The notes: a model not told the origin generated them from the letters alone. A stretch of 35,931 nt of DNA from Verrucomicrobiota bacterium (GCA_017301975.1 JAFLEI010000052.1:1-35931), one strand, 5' to 3'. Positions 7,917 to 17,214 are shown, counted from the first letter of the stretch. Numbers and translations: made by a program.

Positions 7917-9644
7917 ATGAGTCAGCAAAAAATGGACGGCGCACAAGCCCTCATCAAAACCCTCGCCGATCTCGGCATTGAGTACGTCTTCGGGTATTCC
8001 GGCGGTGCCGCCATCCCGATCTTCGACGCGCTGCAGACCGTGAAGACGAACATGAAGTTCGTTCTCGTCCGCCATGAGCAGGGAGCCGTCCACATGGCTG
8101 ACGGCTACGCCCGCGCCACCGGCAAGCCCGCCGTCGTTCTCGTCACCTCCGGCCCCGGCGCCGGCAACACCATCACCGGCCTCATGACCGCCCAGATGGA
8201 CAGCGTCCCGATGATCGTCCTTTGCGGTCAGACGGTCAGCTGGATGCTGGGCAAGGACGCCTTCCAGGAAGCCGACATCTTCAACATCACGTGCCCGGTC
8301 GTTAAGCACAACTACCTGATCAAGAGCTCCAATTCCCTGCCCCGCATCGCCAAGGAGGCCTACCACATCGCCACCACCGGTCGCCCGGGTCCGGTTCTGA
8401 TCGATATTCCGAAGGACTTCAGCCAGGGCCCCTTCACCGGCTCCTTCGACGAGCCGATGGACCTGCCCGGCTACCATCCCGAAGAAAACTTCAAGATTGA
8501 TCAGGCTAAAATTCAAGAAGCCGCCCGCCTGCTCGCAGGTGCCAAGCGCCCCGTGATCCTCGCCGGTCAGGGGGCCATGATCGCCCGTGCCGACAAGGAA
8601 CTGCTCATGCTGGCAGAGACCCTCGGCTGCCCGGTCACCACCACCCTGCTTGGCAAAGGCGTCTTCCCTGAGACCCACCCCCTCTCCCTCGGCATGCTGG
8701 GCATGCACGGCACCGCCTATGCGAACAAGGCCATCGTCGAAGCCGACCTCATCTTCAATGTCGGCTCCCGCTTTGATGACCGCATCATTGGCAAGCCTCA
8801 CATGTTTGGCCGCAATGCCAAGCTCATCCACATCGACATCGATGCCGCTGAGTTCCACAAGATGATCAAGGTGGACGTCACCATCAAGGGCGATGCCAAG
8901 GCCGCTCTCAGCGATCTCCTTCCCCTCGTCGAAAAACTCCCCACCGAAGACTGGCTCGCCACACTCGACGGCTACAAGAAGAAATTCCCCCTCACCTACA
9001 AGAAGCAGGGCGGCCTCCGCATGCAGCAGGTCATTGATGAGCTCTACACCCTCACCAAGGGCAAGGCCATCATCTCCACGGACGTCGGTCAGCACCAGAT
9101 GTGGGCCGCGCAGTTCTACAAGAACGACGAAAGCTACCACTGGCTCAGCTCCGGCGGCGCCGGCACCATGGGCTTCGGCTTCCCTGCGGCCATCGGTGCC
9201 CAGCTCGCCTGCCCGGACAAGCTCGTCGTCTCCATCTCCGGCGACGGCGGCTTCCAGATGACCCTGTTTGAGCTGGCCACCGCCGCCATCCACAAGCTCC
9301 CCATCAAGATCCTCATCCTGAACAACAGCTACCTCGGCATGGTCCGCCAGTGGCAGGAGCTCTTCTTTGAGAACCGCGAGAGCGGCGTCGATCTCATCGG
9401 CAACCCCGACTTCGTGAAGCTTGGCGAAGCTTACGGCATCAAAGGCTGGCACATCCGCCGTCCCGCTGATGTCGAGCGCGTCCTCCAGCAGGCCCTCGAC
9501 TACAATGACGGCCCCTGCATCATCGAAGCCGAGTGCATCAAAACGGAAAACGTCTTCCCGATGATCCCCGCCGGTGCCGCGCTCGAGGACATGATCACCG
9601 AAGCTCCAAAACAGAAAATGGAGAAGCCCACCGGTTCCACGTAA
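7917..9644 (+). CDS. ilvB: Acetolactate synthase, large (catalytic) subunit
   Basis: The protein catalyses the first shared step of valine, leucine and isoleucine synthesis, condensing pyruvate with pyruvate or 2-ketobutyrate using thiamine diphosphate. At 575 residues it has the full family length. The first ThDP-fold domain carries the catalytic Glu in RHEQGAVHMADGYAR (E54). The central FAD-type domain includes ILAGQGA and a GSRFDDRIIGK segment. The third domain has the ThDP/Mg motif ISGDGGFQM (about residue 442) ending in ILILNN. The start at 7917 fits the usual N-terminus. It leads an operon with a methyltransferase gene and ilvN. Confidence 0.96.
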   Translation: MSQQKMDGAQALIKTLADLGIEYVFGYSGGAAIPIFDALQTVKTNMKFVLVRHEQGAVHMADGYARATGKPAVVLVTSGPGAGNTITGLMTAQMDSVPMIVLCGQTVSWMLGKDAFQEADIFNITCPVVKHNYLIKSSNSLPRIAKEAYHIATTGRPGPVLIDIPKDFSQGPFTGSFDEPMDLPGYHPEENFKIDQAKIQEAARLLAGAKRPVILAGQGAMIARADKELLMLAETLGCPVTTTLLGKGVFPETHPLSLGMLGMHGTAYANKAIVEADLIFNVGSRFDDRIIGKPHMFGRNAKLIHIDIDAAEFHKMIKVDVTIKGDAKAALSDLLPLVEKLPTEDWLATLDGYKKKFPLTYKKQGGLRMQQVIDELYTLTKGKAIISTDVGQHQMWAAQFYKNDESYHWLSSGGAGTMGFGFPAAIGAQLACPDKLVVSISGDGGFQMTLFELATAAIHKLPIKILILNNSYLGMVRQWQELFFENRESGVDLIGNPDFVKLGEAYGIKGWHIRRPADVERVLQQALDYNDGPCIIEAECIKTENVFPMIPAGAALEDMITEAPKQKMEKPTGST

Positions 9645-9645
9645 T

Positions 9646-9680
9646 CAAGGGAGCGCGGGCATCCCTGTCCGCATCCCTCT
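9646..9680. repeat. REP-like palindrome after ilvB
   Basis: The element GGGAGCGCGGGCATCCCTGT contains arms GCGGGCA and TGTCCGC (9655-9672) with a 4-nt loop and one G-U pair. It is a diverged copy of the palindrome found at 23943, 25120 and 25186. Confidence 0.6.
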
Positions 9681-9686
9681 TGGTCG

Positions 9687-10493
9687 ATGAAAGCCAACCG
9701 CATCATTCAGGGAGACGCCCTCACGGAACTCAAAAAGCTCCCTGCTGGCGTCGCTCAGGCCATCATCGCCGATCCTCCTTATTTTAACGTTCTCGAAGAT
9801 GAAGCCTGGGACACCCAGTGGAAAACAGCCGCCGACTACCTCGCCTGGTGCGATGCGTGGGTGGCGGAATCCATGCGCGTCCTGCGCGATGACGGCCTCG
9901 CCTTCATCTTCGGCCAGCTAGGCAAGCGCGAGCACACCTTCCTCCACCTCATGTCACGTCTCAGTCAGCAGCACCAGTTTCACGATCTCATCATCTGGGA
10001 TCGCGCGGTGGGCTATGACGAACGCCGCGACAGCTTCACCCCGCAGTACGAAATGATCCTCGTCCTGCGCAAAGGTGATCAAGTGAAGTTCAACAAGGAC
10101 GCCGTGCGCATTCCGTATGATGCCGCCACCATCGAGCTCTACCTCCGCGACAAGCGCTACAAGGACAAAGCTGCGCGCCGCGCGCACCTCGAAAGCGGCA
10201 AATACGCCACCAACATCCTCCGCGTGCCCAGCCTGAAAGGCATCTCCAAAGAAAAGTGCGGCCACCCATCGCAGAAGCCGCTCAACCTCATCGACAAACT
10301 CATCGCCTGCTCCACGGACGCCGGAGACCTCGTCATCGATCCCTTCCTCGGTTCCGGCACCACCGCAGCAGCGGCCAAAAAGCTCAAACGCAAATGGCTC
10401 GGCATTGAGAAAGACTCCAACTACTTCAAAATCGCCAAGCGCCGCCTTTCCGCCAAAGCATCAATCACCAAACGTAAATCAAAAATCCCATGA
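9687..10493 (+). CDS. Orphan DNA adenine methyltransferase, beta-type
   Basis: This 268-residue AdoMet-dependent DNA methyltransferase carries catalytic motif IV as DPPY (residues 29-32). A HPSQKP segment and the AdoMet-binding motif I, DPFLGSGTT (about 214-222), come much later. This catalytic-first order defines the beta class of N6-adenine/N4-cytosine enzymes. The region between the motifs should hold the target-recognition part. No restriction enzyme gene is near, so it is an orphan enzyme with a regulatory or unknown role. It lies between ilvB and ilvN, 42 bp after ilvB, and its TGA overlaps the ilvN ATG as ATGA. Target sequence and methylated base are unknown. Confidence 0.88.
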   Translation: MKANRIIQGDALTELKKLPAGVAQAIIADPPYFNVLEDEAWDTQWKTAADYLAWCDAWVAESMRVLRDDGLAFIFGQLGKREHTFLHLMSRLSQQHQFHDLIIWDRAVGYDERRDSFTPQYEMILVLRKGDQVKFNKDAVRIPYDAATIELYLRDKRYKDKAARRAHLESGKYATNILRVPSLKGISKEKCGHPSQKPLNLIDKLIACSTDAGDLVIDPFLGSGTTAAAAKKLKRKWLGIEKDSNYFKIAKRRLSAKASITKRKSKIP

Positions 10494-11035
10494 GCGAACG
10501 CATCCCCGCCACCACCGACAAAAAGCCAGGCCCGCAGGCTGACATCATCAACATCCACACGCTCAGCGTCATGGTGAACAACCAGCCCGGCGTCCTCGGC
10601 CGCATCTGCGCCGTGTTCAGCCGCCGTGGCTTCAACATCGAGTCCCTCGTCGTCTCCCAGACGCGCGATCCGCGCTTCAGCCGCATGACCATCGGCATCA
10701 GCGGTCATCCCGAAGGCCTGCACCAGATCATCATGCAGGTGAACAAGCTCATCGACGTCATTCATTGCGTCGAACACACCGACCGCGACGCCGTCTCCAA
10801 GGAAATGGTGCTCATCAAGGTCGCCGCCAGCGCCGCTGAACGCACCGAGATCCTCCAGATCATTGAGCACTACAACGGCAAGACCGTCGATCTCCAGGAA
10901 GACAGCCTCATCGCCCTCATCAGCGGCAACTCCGAGAAGCTCGACGCCGCCGTCCGCCTCCTCACCAAGTTCGAAATCGTCGAAACCGTCCGCACCGGCA
11001 AGGTCGTCATGGCCCGCGGCCTGAGTGAAACGTAA
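10490..11035 (+). CDS. ilvN: Acetolactate synthase, small (regulatory) subunit
   Basis: The 181-residue protein has an N-terminal ACT domain (about residues 23-95) with HTLSVMVNNQPGVLGRICAVF and RRGFNIESLVV, the valine-sensing part. A C-terminal domain of family type includes KEMVLIKVAA. It activates the IlvB subunit and confers feedback control by valine. The ATG overlaps the methyltransferase stop by 4 bp, so it depends on translation of that gene. The ~20-residue extension before the ACT domain is slightly long. A strong terminator follows. Confidence 0.95.
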   Translation: MSERIPATTDKKPGPQADIINIHTLSVMVNNQPGVLGRICAVFSRRGFNIESLVVSQTRDPRFSRMTIGISGHPEGLHQIIMQVNKLIDVIHCVEHTDRDAVSKEMVLIKVAASAAERTEILQIIEHYNGKTVDLQEDSLIALISGNSEKLDAAVRLLTKFEIVETVRTGKVVMARGLSET

Positions 11036-11072
11036 GACGAATCACGCATGCAGAATGTCCACTGAATGACTG

Positions 11073-11113
11073 AAACCCGAATGCCGCCATGGTGTTCGGG
11101 TTTTCGCGTTTTT
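11073..11113 (+). terminator. Intrinsic terminator of the ilv operon
   Basis: Arms AAACCCGAA (11073-11081) and TTCGGGTTT (11095-11103) form a 9-bp perfect stem with a 13-nt loop. TCGCG and a run of five T residues (11109-11113) follow. It lies 38 bp after ilvN and before the glycosyltransferase gene. Confidence 0.85.
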
Positions 11114-11225
11114 CCCTTCGCCCGCCCTTATTCTCCCAGTCTGCCGAAATCCAAATAACGAATCAGGCCACTCCCACGTATCCCTTCTCGCCCTTTCGCC
11201 ATTTCCCCCCTCCCAAGCATCCTCC

Positions 11226-12518
11226 ATGCGCATCCTGCACCTCACCCCCGGCACCGGCAATTTCCATTGCGGAAGCTGCCTGCGCGACCACGCGCTGATC
11301 AAGGCCCTGCGCGTTCGCGGCCACGATGCCCTCATGGCGCCGCTCTACCTCCCGCTGGTCACGGACCGCGAATTCGGCTCGCAGGAGCTGCCGGTGCAGA
11401 TCGGCGGCATCTCGCTCTTTTTGCAGCAGAAGTTCACCTGGTTTCACAAGCTGCCAAGATTCGTCCACACCTGGATCAACAAGCCGGACCGCCTGCGCCT
11501 GGCCTCCAAACGCATGGGCATGACCAGCCCCAAGGTGCTGGGTGAAATGACCCTCGGCGCGCTGCTCGGCTCCGAAGGCCGCCAGTGGGGGGAGTGGCAC
11601 AAGCTCCTCGAATGGATCCGCGGCCACGGCAAATTTGACGTCATCTCCCTCTCCAACAGCCTGCTCACCGGCCTCGCCCCGGCGATTGAAAAAGAGCTGG
11701 GCATTCCCGTCGTCTGCTCCCTGCAGGGGGAGGACAGCTTTCTCGACACCCTGCCTGAGCCCTACCGCGCCCAATGCTGGGAGGCCATGCAGCGCAATGC
11801 GCGCAGCATTCGCCGCTTCATCTCCCCCAGCCAGTTCTACGCCAGCCTGATGCGTGAGCGCCTGGATGCCGCTGAAGGGCAGATCAAAGTCATGCCCAAT
11901 GGCATCGACACCACCGCCTTCACCACCTCCTCCCCGGACCCCAACTGGCCCACCATCGGCTACTTTGCCCGCATGATCCACGGCAAGGGCCTCACCACGC
12001 TGGTGGATGCCTTCATCGACCTGGCCAAACGCGGCTCCGTGCCTCGCGTGAAGCTGCGCATCGGCGGCGCAAAGACGCCCATCGATGAAAAATATGTGGC
12101 CGAACTCCAGCGCAAGCTCAAGGCCGCCGGACTGGAAAAGCGCGTGGAGTGGCTGCCCAATGTCAGCTTCAAAGACAAGGTGCATTTCTTCCACGACCTC
12201 ACCGTCTTCAGCGTGCCCGCCACCTACGGCGAAGCCTTCGGGCTCTATGTGATCGAGGCCGTCTCCAGCGGAGTCCCCGTGGTGCAGCCGGACCATGGTG
12301 CCTTCCCGGAACTCATCGCCGCCACTGAGGGCGGTGTGCTCTGCAAGCCCGACGACGCCAAGGCGCTGGCAGACACCCTCGAAGCCCTGCTCAACGACGA
12401 CGAGCACCGCGAGCGGCTCTCCAAAAACGGAATCAACAAAGTCCGCCAGGAATTCAGCGCCACTCGCATGGCCGAACGCTTCGAGGCCATCCTCCAGGAA
12501 GCCATCACCGCCCATTAG
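11226..12518 (+). CDS. Glycosyltransferase, GT4 family
   Basis: This 430-residue protein has the two-domain GT-B layout of retaining GT4 enzymes. The N-terminal domain has an acceptor-side glycine loop (LTPGTGNFHCGSC). The C-terminal domain has a PNGID turn after KVMP, the strand WPTIGYFARMIHGKGL, and the donor-binding motif YGEAFGLYVIEAVSSGVPVV with the conserved Glu pair. The product is a cell-surface or exported glycan, lipid or sugar conjugate; donor and acceptor cannot be told. The gene follows the ilv terminator and precedes a Minf_1886-family gene. Confidence 0.88.
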   Translation: MRILHLTPGTGNFHCGSCLRDHALIKALRVRGHDALMAPLYLPLVTDREFGSQELPVQIGGISLFLQQKFTWFHKLPRFVHTWINKPDRLRLASKRMGMTSPKVLGEMTLGALLGSEGRQWGEWHKLLEWIRGHGKFDVISLSNSLLTGLAPAIEKELGIPVVCSLQGEDSFLDTLPEPYRAQCWEAMQRNARSIRRFISPSQFYASLMRERLDAAEGQIKVMPNGIDTTAFTTSSPDPNWPTIGYFARMIHGKGLTTLVDAFIDLAKRGSVPRVKLRIGGAKTPIDEKYVAELQRKLKAAGLEKRVEWLPNVSFKDKVHFFHDLTVFSVPATYGEAFGLYVIEAVSSGVPVVQPDHGAFPELIAATEGGVLCKPDDAKALADTLEALLNDDEHRERLSKNGINKVRQEFSATRMAERFEAILQEAITAH

Positions 12519-12541
12519 CTCCTCCACGAAGGATCGCCCCC

Positions 12542-12562
12542 ATTCGTCATTCGTCATTCGTC
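12542..12562 (+). repeat. Three tandem copies of a 7-bp unit (ATTCGTC)
   Basis: Three exact copies of ATTCGTC lie back to back between the glycosyltransferase and Minf_1886 genes. Single copies with CAT after them recur at 20279 and 35374. This could be slippage or the trace of an intergenic repeat. Confidence 0.7.
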
Positions 12563-12608
12563 ACCCTCCATTGACCCTGCCCTTCTCCGCTCCATTGTTT
12601 GACCGTCC

Positions 12609-13022
12609 ATGACTTCCATCAGCTTTGTCGAGGCCGTCCGCCGCTCGATCCATAAAGACAAACGCTATCAGCCAGCCGCCTACGAGCTGGTGCGTGACGC
12701 CCTGCACATCGCCGCCAAAAAATTCCGCGAGGAGCACGCCGAGGATCAGCACGTCAGCGGCCAGGAGCTGCTCGCAGGCTTCCGGGACCACGTGCTTTCC
12801 GAGTACGGCCCCATGTCCTTCATCATCCTTGACCAATGGGGCCTCCGTCGCGGCGAGGATGTGGGCAACATCGTTTATAACCTGATCGACTGCGGCTACT
12901 TCGGCAAAAACGACGGAGACAGCATCGAAGACTTCGCCGGCGGCTACGACTTCGAGATCGCCTTCACCACCCCTTTCCTCCCAGCCTCTCTGCGTGAAGA
13001 GCGCGAGAAAAAATCCTCATGA
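12609..13022 (+). CDS. Minf_1886-family conserved protein
   Basis: This 137-residue soluble protein fits the uncharacterised Minf_1886 family, known from Verrucomicrobiota and Planctomycetes. Recognisable parts are YQPAAYELVRDALHIAA near the N-terminus, HVSGQELLAGFRDH, and YGPMSFIILDQWGLR with RGEDVGNIVYNLI. The family has no known function and no catalytic motif is visible. Its last codons overlap the M16 peptidase start by 4 bp (ATGA), so the two are likely translated together and may work on related substrates; that link is inference. Confidence 0.8.
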   Translation: MTSISFVEAVRRSIHKDKRYQPAAYELVRDALHIAAKKFREEHAEDQHVSGQELLAGFRDHVLSEYGPMSFIILDQWGLRRGEDVGNIVYNLIDCGYFGKNDGDSIEDFAGGYDFEIAFTTPFLPASLREEREKKSS

Positions 13023-15586
13023 AAAAAGTTCTGTCCCGTGCTGTGCCTGCCAAAGCAGGCGCGCTTTCCGTCCCCTCCTTGGATGCCACCGTCACCACCC
13101 TGCCCAACGGCCTCGAAGTCATCGTGCGTGAAGACCACGCCCACCCTCTCGTCAGCGTGCAGGTGTGGATCAAGGCCGGCAGCATGCACGAGGAGCAGCA
13201 CACGGGCGCGGGCATCGCGCACTGCGTGGAGCACATGCTTTTCAAAGGCACTGACAAGCGCGACCCAGCGCAGATCTCCCAGGGCATCCAGGCGCTGGGC
13301 GGCTACGTGAACGCCTACACCTCCTTCAATCGCACCGTGTATTGGATCGACGGCCTGGCCGAGCATGCCGAAGGTTATCTCGACATCCTCGCGGACATGA
13401 TCCGCCATTCAAAATTCGACGCCGATGAACTCACGCGTGAGAAGGACGTCATCCGCCGCGAGATGGCCATGGACAACGATGATCCCGGCAGCACGATCCA
13501 GCATCTGATGCAGGCCACCGCCTTCCGTCAGCACCCGCTGCGCCATCCCATCATCGGTCATCGCGAAGTCTTCGACCAGATCTCCCGTGCGGACGTGTAC
13601 GGCTTTGTGCAGCGCCACTACGTGCCGAACAACACCTTCATCGTCATCTCCGGAGATGTCGAAACCTCCGCCATCCTGGAAACCGTTCGCGCTCACTTCG
13701 GCGACTGGCAGCGCCGTGCTTTTGACCCCGTGCTCCTCCCTGCGGAACCGCCCCAGCACGGCAGCCGCGCCGCCACCAAAAACTTCACCACCGAGCTCAC
13801 ACGCATCGCCCTCGGCTGGCAGATTCCGGGTGAAAACCATGCGGATAAGCCCGCGCTGGACGTGCTGGCATTCCTGCTGGGCTCCGGCCGCAGCTCACGC
13901 CTGTACCAGGAGCTGCGTGAGAAGCGCAGCCTCGCGCACTACATCTGGGCCGGCGCCTGGTGCGCACCAGAGGTGGGCCTCTTCAATGTCGAGGCCGAGT
14001 GCAATCCTGAAGACGCCGAAAAGCTGAAGAAGGGCATGCTGGATGTCATTGCCACCCTGCAGAAAACCGGCCCGGGCCGCGCCGAGCTTCAGAAGGCCGT
14101 GCGCGCCACCCTCAGCAGCCAGCTTCGCACGCTCAGCACCGTCAAAGGCCAGGCCAGCAGCCTCGGCAACGGCTGGCTGCTCTCCGGCTCGCTCGACTAC
14201 CAGCGCCAGTTCCTCAATGCCATCTCCGCCCTCACGCCAGAGGTCATTCGCGATGCCGCACGCCGCTACCTCAGCCCGGAAGCGATGAGCACCGTGGTGG
14301 TGGGCAGCGATGTCGAATCCGATACCAAGGCCAAAGCCTCCGCCGACTCCGCACGGCCGGACATTCAGCGCTTCAAGCTGAAGAACGGCCTCATCCTCTT
14401 GGTGGGGGAAAATCCGCGCCTGCCGCTGGTCAGCGTCCGCACCAACTTCCTCGCCGGCGTTCTCGCAGAGACAGATCTCTCCGCCGGCGTCACGCAGATC
14501 TCCGCGCAGATGCTGCTCAAAGGCACCAAGAAGCGCGCCGCGGCGGAGATCGCCTCCGAACTGGAAAATCGCGGCGGCAGCCTCATCTGCTCCGCAGACG
14601 CGCACCGCTACATGATCGGTGCGGATGTCATGCGTGGCGATGAATCCGATGCGCTCGATCTCGTGGCCGATCTCATTCTCAATCCCACCCTGCCGCAGGC
14701 CCAGCTTGCCGAGGTGAAGAAGCGCCAGATCGCCCACATCCTCGAAGAGAAGGAAGACCCGCTCACCGTCGCCATGCGCAAGGCCCGGCGCGAGATCTTT
14801 GCCGGCCAGCCCTTCCACCGCACCGCGCTCGGCACGGAGCAGTCCGTGGCCGCCTTGAAGCTCACCGACTGCCGCGCCATGCTGCATGCCAGCTTTGCCA
14901 CTGGCAACGGCGTCATCTCCGTCTTTGGCGATGTGAAAGCCTCCGTGGTCAAAGCGCAGGTGGAGAAAGCCTTCGCCAAGCTGCCGCGCGGCAACCGCCA
15001 GATCGCCCTGGGCCGTGAATACCACGCCAGCGCCAAGCCCGCCGCCTGGACCGAACACCTCGACAAGGAGCAGGCCGTCATCGTTGTCGGCTTCCGCACC
15101 GTCGGCCTCGAAGACCGCGACGTGCACGCACTCAATCTCATCGACGAAGCCTGCAGCGACATGGGCAGCCGCCTCTTCAACCGCATTCGTGAAGAACTCG
15201 GCCTCGCCTACTACGTCGGCGCGCAAAACTTCGCTGCGATGGGCGCTGGCGCTTTCTACTTCTACGTCGGCACCGACCCCAAAAAGGTGAAGCTCGCTGA
15301 AAAGGAACTCATGGCGCAGATCAATGACCTCGCCTCAAACGGCCTGCACACCGATGAAATCGACCGCGCCCGCGTGACCTGGCGCTCCTCCTGGCTGCGC
15401 GCCCAGCAGGGCAACACCGGCATGGCCGACGTCTGCGCCTGGAATGAAATCAACGGCCTCGGCTGGGATCATTTCCAAAAGCTCCCCGGCATCATGGCCG
15501 ACATCAGCTCCAAAGAAATCCAGCGCGTCGCAGCCAAGTACTTCGGCGAAAAGAAAGCCTTCATCGTCCGCGTGCTGCCGAAGTGA
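13019..15586 (+). CDS. Tandem M16-family zinc peptidase, second half inactive
   Basis: This 855-residue protein contains two M16 (insulinase/pitrilysin-like) repeats. The first has the inverted zinc motif HCVEH (68-72) and the distal Glu ligand in EKDVIRREM (E148), so it should be active. The second, starting near residue 440, aligns with the first (GVTQISAQMLLKGTKKR) but lacks HxxEH. It keeps a GSRLFNRIREELGLAYYV segment like the first half's GSGRSSRLYQELREKRSLAHYI, so it is probably a non-catalytic clamp half. No signal peptide is seen. The gene overlaps the Minf_1886 gene. The substrates are small proteins or peptides in general. Confidence 0.92.
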   Translation: MKKVLSRAVPAKAGALSVPSLDATVTTLPNGLEVIVREDHAHPLVSVQVWIKAGSMHEEQHTGAGIAHCVEHMLFKGTDKRDPAQISQGIQALGGYVNAYTSFNRTVYWIDGLAEHAEGYLDILADMIRHSKFDADELTREKDVIRREMAMDNDDPGSTIQHLMQATAFRQHPLRHPIIGHREVFDQISRADVYGFVQRHYVPNNTFIVISGDVETSAILETVRAHFGDWQRRAFDPVLLPAEPPQHGSRAATKNFTTELTRIALGWQIPGENHADKPALDVLAFLLGSGRSSRLYQELREKRSLAHYIWAGAWCAPEVGLFNVEAECNPEDAEKLKKGMLDVIATLQKTGPGRAELQKAVRATLSSQLRTLSTVKGQASSLGNGWLLSGSLDYQRQFLNAISALTPEVIRDAARRYLSPEAMSTVVVGSDVESDTKAKASADSARPDIQRFKLKNGLILLVGENPRLPLVSVRTNFLAGVLAETDLSAGVTQISAQMLLKGTKKRAAAEIASELENRGGSLICSADAHRYMIGADVMRGDESDALDLVADLILNPTLPQAQLAEVKKRQIAHILEEKEDPLTVAMRKARREIFAGQPFHRTALGTEQSVAALKLTDCRAMLHASFATGNGVISVFGDVKASVVKAQVEKAFAKLPRGNRQIALGREYHASAKPAAWTEHLDKEQAVIVVGFRTVGLEDRDVHALNLIDEACSDMGSRLFNRIREELGLAYYVGAQNFAAMGAGAFYFYVGTDPKKVKLAEKELMAQINDLASNGLHTDEIDRARVTWRSSWLRAQQGNTGMADVCAWNEINGLGWDHFQKLPGIMADISSKEIQRVAAKYFGEKKAFIVRVLPK

Positions 15587-15770
15587 GTCCGCGGCGCTGT
15601 TGCCCTCCCTGCGTTGACGATTTTCTCCAGCCGAGAGCCTGGCGCGCCTCGTGTAACGCGGGATTCATCATCTCGACATTTCCCACTGGTTTTCACTGAA
15701 TTGCGCTTCCGCTTGTTCTACAGGAGACTTTTGACGGATAATGCCAGCGTAAGTCGGTATCAGTAATACT

Positions 15771-15817
15771 TGGCTTGTTCGAGCCTGCGTAAACCCCGAA
15801 CGATAAAACCCAAGCCA
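15771..15817 (+). other. Hairpin ending at the FkbM start codon
   Basis: TGGCTTGTTCG (15771-15781) can pair with CGAAC (15797-15801) and AAGCCA (15812-15817), leaving a 10-nt bulge. The last paired base is the A of the candidate start ATG. This may shield translation start, or it may be chance. Confidence 0.35.
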
Positions 15818-16592
15818 TGCACTCGATATTTCGATTGATACCATATCCGCTGCGTATCTCGCTTTTTTATCGGCTGCATGCCAGACATGCGGCGACGCGG
15901 CCTCAGCTCTTCAGTGCGGCGCCGCTAGCTCTGGTCCCGGGCGTGAAAATGAATCTCATGCCATCCGACTGCGGTCATCAAGTCATTGCTTACACGGGAA
16001 TATATGAGTGGCCGGTGGGGCGCAAAATAGCGGAGCTGGCGCGCAGTGGTGGTCTCCTGCTGGATGTAGGCGCAAATGCAGGATATTTTCCCTGCTCTGG
16101 TGCGGCCTGAACAAATCTAATACCGTCGAAGCTTTCGAAGCTCTTCCCACCAATGTCGAACGCCTGAGGCGGAATATTGAAATGAACGGTATGCAGCATC
16201 ATATCCACATCAACGAATTCGCCCTTGGCAGGACAGATGGTGTGGTGGCGTTTGAAACATGGCCTCCGGAACAGTCTGGCTGGGGCGGCATAGCCGCCGG
16301 CTTTGGACAGACCACCATTGAAGTGGCGGTGCGTCGGCTGGACTCAGTGTTCAAGCAAACCATCGGACCGGTGACTTTGAAAACGGACTGCGAGGGTGCG
16401 GATGCATGGGTGATAGAGGGCGCACAGGAGCTGCTCTCAGGAGACCTGGTGAAAAATGTCTTTTTCGAATTGAACGAAGACCGCCAGATCAATATGGGGA
16501 TTCCGCTCGACGCCTCTCAGGCCATCTTGAGAAAATGCGGCTTCCACTGCTCACAGATCGGCGTGAGCGACTGGCATGCCTTCAAAGCATAG
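15817..16592 (+). pseudogene. FkbM-family methyltransferase, frameshifted
   Basis: Two overlapping frames together give one FkbM-type SAM-dependent methyltransferase. The first frame (15817-16110) ends its AdoMet motif as LLLDVGANAGYF. The second frame then supplies SLLWCGL and NTVEAFEALPTNVERLRRNI, followed by LKTDCEGADAWVIEGA and VFFELNEDRQI, the family's C-terminal motifs. The shift lies in the run TTTTCCC at 16086-16092; one extra T would restore the frame. The stretch looks less GC-rich than its neighbours, which suits a transferred surface-sugar gene. It may be a true pseudogene or a homopolymer sequencing error. Confidence 0.8.
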
Positions 16593-16683
16593 GAGCCGTT
16601 TCACAAAAACAGGAGCTGCATGCTGAAAAAGCCGCCTCTAGGCGACTGGGCCTTCAGGGAAATGATTTTTTCATTTTCCAAAT

Positions 16684-16880
16684 TTCCCCGCCAAACTTGG
16701 CCCACCGGCTGCTCTATCAACAATTCAGTTGGGGCGCGAGCTTCACAAACATTTCTCGGGTTCGCCTGAGGAAACACACAACGAGCTGAGGAGTCGCTTC
16801 ATGGTTAGGACTCCTTGGTCACCTAAAGGCCCGGAAGGATTTTGGTTGGGTCCTTCCGGGCCGAGTTGTTTTCAGACTCC
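16684..16880 (+). repeat. Structured tandem element, copy 1 (possible small RNA)
   Basis: Starts TTCCCCGCCAAACTTGGCCC and ends near a GAGTTGTTTTCAG run. The core hairpin is 16828-16862: arms GGCCCGGAAGGA and TCCTTCCGGGCC (12 bp, perfect) around an 11-nt loop TTTTGGTTGGG, then GAGTTGTTTT. An upstream smaller hairpin uses GAGTC and GACTC across GCTTCATGGTTAG. Copies 2 and 3 follow at 16954 and 17215. Confidence 0.8.
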
Positions 16881-16953
16881 GGCACCGCTTTACCAAGCGC
16901 CATGGATCAACCTTCCTGCGCGAGCACACCCAGGCTTTCCACGATTCGCAAAC

Positions 16954-17144
16954 TTCCCCGCCAAACTTGGCCCGCCGCCTGCTCTATCATTCCTCAGTGA
17001 GGCGCGAGTCTCATCAAACTTTCTCGGGTTCGCCTGAGGAACCATACAACGAGCTGGGGAGTCGCTTCATGGTTGGGGACTCCTCGGTCACCTAAAGGCC
17101 CGGAAGGATTTTGGTTGGGTCCTTCCGGGCCGAGTTGTCTCCAG
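16954..17144 (+). repeat. Structured tandem element, copy 2
   Basis: Second copy, 270 bp after copy 1. The 12-bp hairpin lies at 17097-17131 with the same 11-nt loop. The upstream arm pair is GGAGTC/GACTCC. A one-base insertion and changed phase break the open frame seen in copies 1 and 3, but the stems are kept. Confidence 0.8.
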
Positions 17145-17214
17145 ACCTCGCTGCCAAAATTCATCGCAGTGGCATAATCACCGCGTCCCCCACGATTCAT
17201 GCTTCCCTCTCATC

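Noticed and set aside
16081..16110. Programmed -1 frameshift in the FkbM gene
   Set aside because: TATTTTCCC is not a canonical X XXY YYZ heptamer in the right phase and no stimulatory structure is obvious, so mutation or a sequencing error is simpler.
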